From the NCBI RefSeq assembly GCF_900142915.1, contig NZ_FRCM01000003.1:558504-622503 (forward strand): 64,000 nt of DNA, in the 5' to 3' direction. Below are positions 62,490 to 64,000 of the stretch, piece after piece. A model generated the notes under the pieces. It was not told the origin of the DNA and made no database searches. It saw only the letters and a list, made by a program, of their open reading frames with translations. This stretch comes from Mucilaginibacter sp. OK098 (GTDB lineage: Bacteria > Bacteroidota > Bacteroidia > Sphingobacteriales > Sphingobacteriaceae). Numbering within the stretch: position 1 is the stretch's first letter; the number at the start of each line of letters is the position of its first letter. Made by a program: the position numbers and the translations under genes.

Positions 62490-63530
62490 TTATTTGTATG
62501 CTACTGCCGCGCTTGATGGCCCTGCTAACGGAAGAAGTGAGGTTGATTTAAACCCGGCAATATTTGCCCACCTGTTAAAGTCGGCAAATGTGTAATCAAA
62601 CCCTGTTCCTGTTTCAATAAGCATATTCAAACTCATCATCATACCAAAAACGTTTTGCTTTCTTTCATCATCTATTATGCCTTCAATTGCCACAAATACC
62701 CCGTTGGCAGGGAGTGTGGCATAAGCTTTTCTCATTAATGATATTTTATTTTCTTCGTCCCAATCATGAAGGATATTTCCCATTACAACAACGTCTGCAT
62801 TGGGTATTGGCATAGTGAAGAAGTCGCCGTTTGCGGTTTTTACACGATCTGATAACCCAAATTGCTGTATGGTAGCGTTTGCAATAGGCTCAACCGGCGG
62901 CAGGTCAAAACTTGTACAATGCATATGAGGATTATGTTTTGCAACCATAAGTGAAAGCAACCCGGCCGAACCACCTACATCAATTAGCGTTTTATATTTT
63001 GTAAAATCAAATTTTTGAGCAAAGGTTATAAAATTACCCATTTGGATCCCGCTCATTGCACTGGTAAATTCCTTTAATTTTTCAGGGTCATTGTATATCA
63101 AACCGAAAAAATCTTCGCTTCTTTTTGCTTCGTTTTGCGGAAGCCCGGTAAGCAGCCCCTCGCCCAGGTTACCCCAAAATCCATATAAACGATTGTTCAT
63201 CATTTCAAGGATCCCTCCAATATATGATGGTTTGTTTTTATCTAAAAATGTATCCGTATCTACGGTATTTGAATAAATAGCGGTTTCCAAAATACCTTCA
63301 CGCTTTAAAAAGCCAAACACGGTTAAAGCATCTAAAAAATCATAAATATTCCTGTCTGTGCATTTAAGCCCTAAAATGTCTTTGACATCTTTGGCTTTCA
63401 TCGTTTTCTTTTCAGCAAGTTTGGTGAATAATTGAAAACTCACTGCGGTTAAAAGAATTTTTGAGGCCCAAAAGCCGGTGCCAATTTTCATAATGTTTTC
63501 AGGCGATGGCTGGTTAGTTTGCTGTTCCAT
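62490..63530 (-). CDS. SAM-dependent O-methyltransferase (plant-COMT/ASMT-like family)
   Basis: The 346-aa protein has an N-terminal winged-helix dimerisation domain (about 15-105) and a class I methyltransferase core with LIDVGGSAGLLSL (about 188-200), then HCTSFDLPPVE, the catalytic-region HDWDEENKISL and a final FADFNRWANIAGF. It belongs to the Methyltransf_2 family, which in bacteria methylates secondary-metabolite hydroxyls. No biosynthetic gene is nearby, so the substrate is unknown. Confidence 0.9.
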   Translation of the reverse strand: MEQQTNQPSPENIMKIGTGFWASKILLTAVSFQLFTKLAEKKTMKAKDVKDILGLKCTDRNIYDFLDALTVFGFLKREGILETAIYSNTVDTDTFLDKNKPSYIGGILEMMNNRLYGFWGNLGEGLLTGLPQNEAKRSEDFFGLIYNDPEKLKEFTSAMSGIQMGNFITFAQKFDFTKYKTLIDVGGSAGLLSLMVAKHNPHMHCTSFDLPPVEPIANATIQQFGLSDRVKTANGDFFTMPIPNADVVVMGNILHDWDEENKISLMRKAYATLPANGVFVAIEGIIDDERKQNVFGMMMSLNMLIETGTGFDYTFADFNRWANIAGFKSTSLLPLAGPSSAAVAYK

Positions 63531-63680
63531 TTTTTTCTTATTAATTATCAGGTTTAATAAATTGGTAGCGCCTTCCGGAAAATTATCGGAGGCAGGAAAA
63601 AATCAGGGTATTTAAAATTACGGCTATTTAATTTGATATAAGAATAAAGGTTCATTTAAGAATAATTTTCCCTTTACTGC

Positions 63681-63963
63681 TCAAATCAAAGCTGTTAAAT
63701 ATGGTAAAGGTTGCTGTTGTATCTCTGCAAATAAATTACGGATCTTTTCCAGGTGGCCTTTCGTTGCGAAGAACACCACGCTGTTGGAGCACCAAAACGA
63801 TGTTCCGCCTTCTTCTTCATCCGGCGATTCAAGCCCCACAGGAATAGCGCCAGGATCCCAAAGCCGACCGCTATAACTGGAGGGGTGTTTTGGAATACAA
63901 CGCCCCCATGAAAGCACCAGTCGAAATGAAGCAGGTAAAAACCAGGTAAACGAACGTTTTCAT
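63681..63963 (-). pseudogene. Small membrane protein gene, frameshifted
   Basis: A start at 63963 gives MKTFVYLVFTCF and continues into GAFMGALYSKTP before a stop at 63871. The next frame continues in membrane-protein style, PVIAVGFGILALFLWGLNRRMKKK. The join fits a one-base shift near the AAAACACCCC run at 63882-63891. The third frame, open at 63681-63917, then looks more protein-like at its end, so there may be a second shift. Either a decayed two-helix membrane protein or a sequencing error. Confidence 0.55.
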
Positions 63964-64000
63964 ATATAAATACATTTAGTGAGTTAAATATTTCTTTTCT

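Overview
The window looks like chromosomal DNA of a Bacteroidota bacterium of the Sphingobacteriaceae type. Mucilaginibacter is my best guess, from protein style only. The evidence is a SusC/SusD pair, several TonB-dependent receptors with carboxypeptidase-regulatory N-termini, a DUF4249 lipoprotein, LytTR two-component genes, many signal-peptide lipoproteins and an AT-leaning base composition. No rRNA, intact tRNA, CRISPR array or phage block is visible.

Layout. 1-7.1 kb: the end of a hybrid histidine kinase, an SDR oxidoreductase, a TonB receptor/DUF4249 pair and a LytS/LytTR-type two-component pair. 7.3-28.2 kb: a polysaccharide utilisation locus. It holds susD/susC, three lyases of the alginate-lyase (alpha-toroid) fold, one PL6 beta-helix lyase, a DUF4350 protein, a LacI regulator, a hexuronate MFS transporter, kduI, a secreted YhcH-like protein, a GH88 unsaturated glucuronyl hydrolase and kdgF. 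Together they form a route from a uronic-acid polymer, via delta-4,5-unsaturated oligouronides and ketonised monomer, towards KDG. kduD, kdgK and kdgA are not in the window. GH88, KdgF and KduI together favour a glucuronate-type polymer over pure alginate. Two genes interrupt the locus: an NAD(P)-binding oxidoreductase, and a 7TM-DISM membrane receptor whose cytoplasmic end is an IS1595-type transposase zinc ribbon plus HTH without the nuclease domain. The receptor fusion is the most unusual protein here.

28-48 kb is a mixed housekeeping and accessory region: a degenerate gluzincin, a GH76 endo-mannanase plus the decayed 3' end of a second GH76, a large GT-C-like membrane protein, an M1 aminopeptidase, an acyltransferase, a patatin, an HxlR/azoreductase divergent pair with a clear operator, a DOT1-like methyltransferase, a hybrid histidine kinase, a GOB-like subclass B3 metallo-beta-lactamase and an MBL hydrolase. 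48-59 kb: an outer-membrane beta-barrel receptor, small enzymes, a membrane-anchored LuxR-type regulator, an aldo/keto reductase between two related non-coding direct repeats, a metallophosphoesterase and membrane proteins.

59.4-62.5 kb looks foreign. A long GC-rich gene of unknown function lies between a 251-bp MITE-like element, whose right terminal repeat contains the gene's stop codon, and a decayed tRNA-Arg(CCT). A SAM-dependent O-methyltransferase and a frameshifted small membrane protein end the window.
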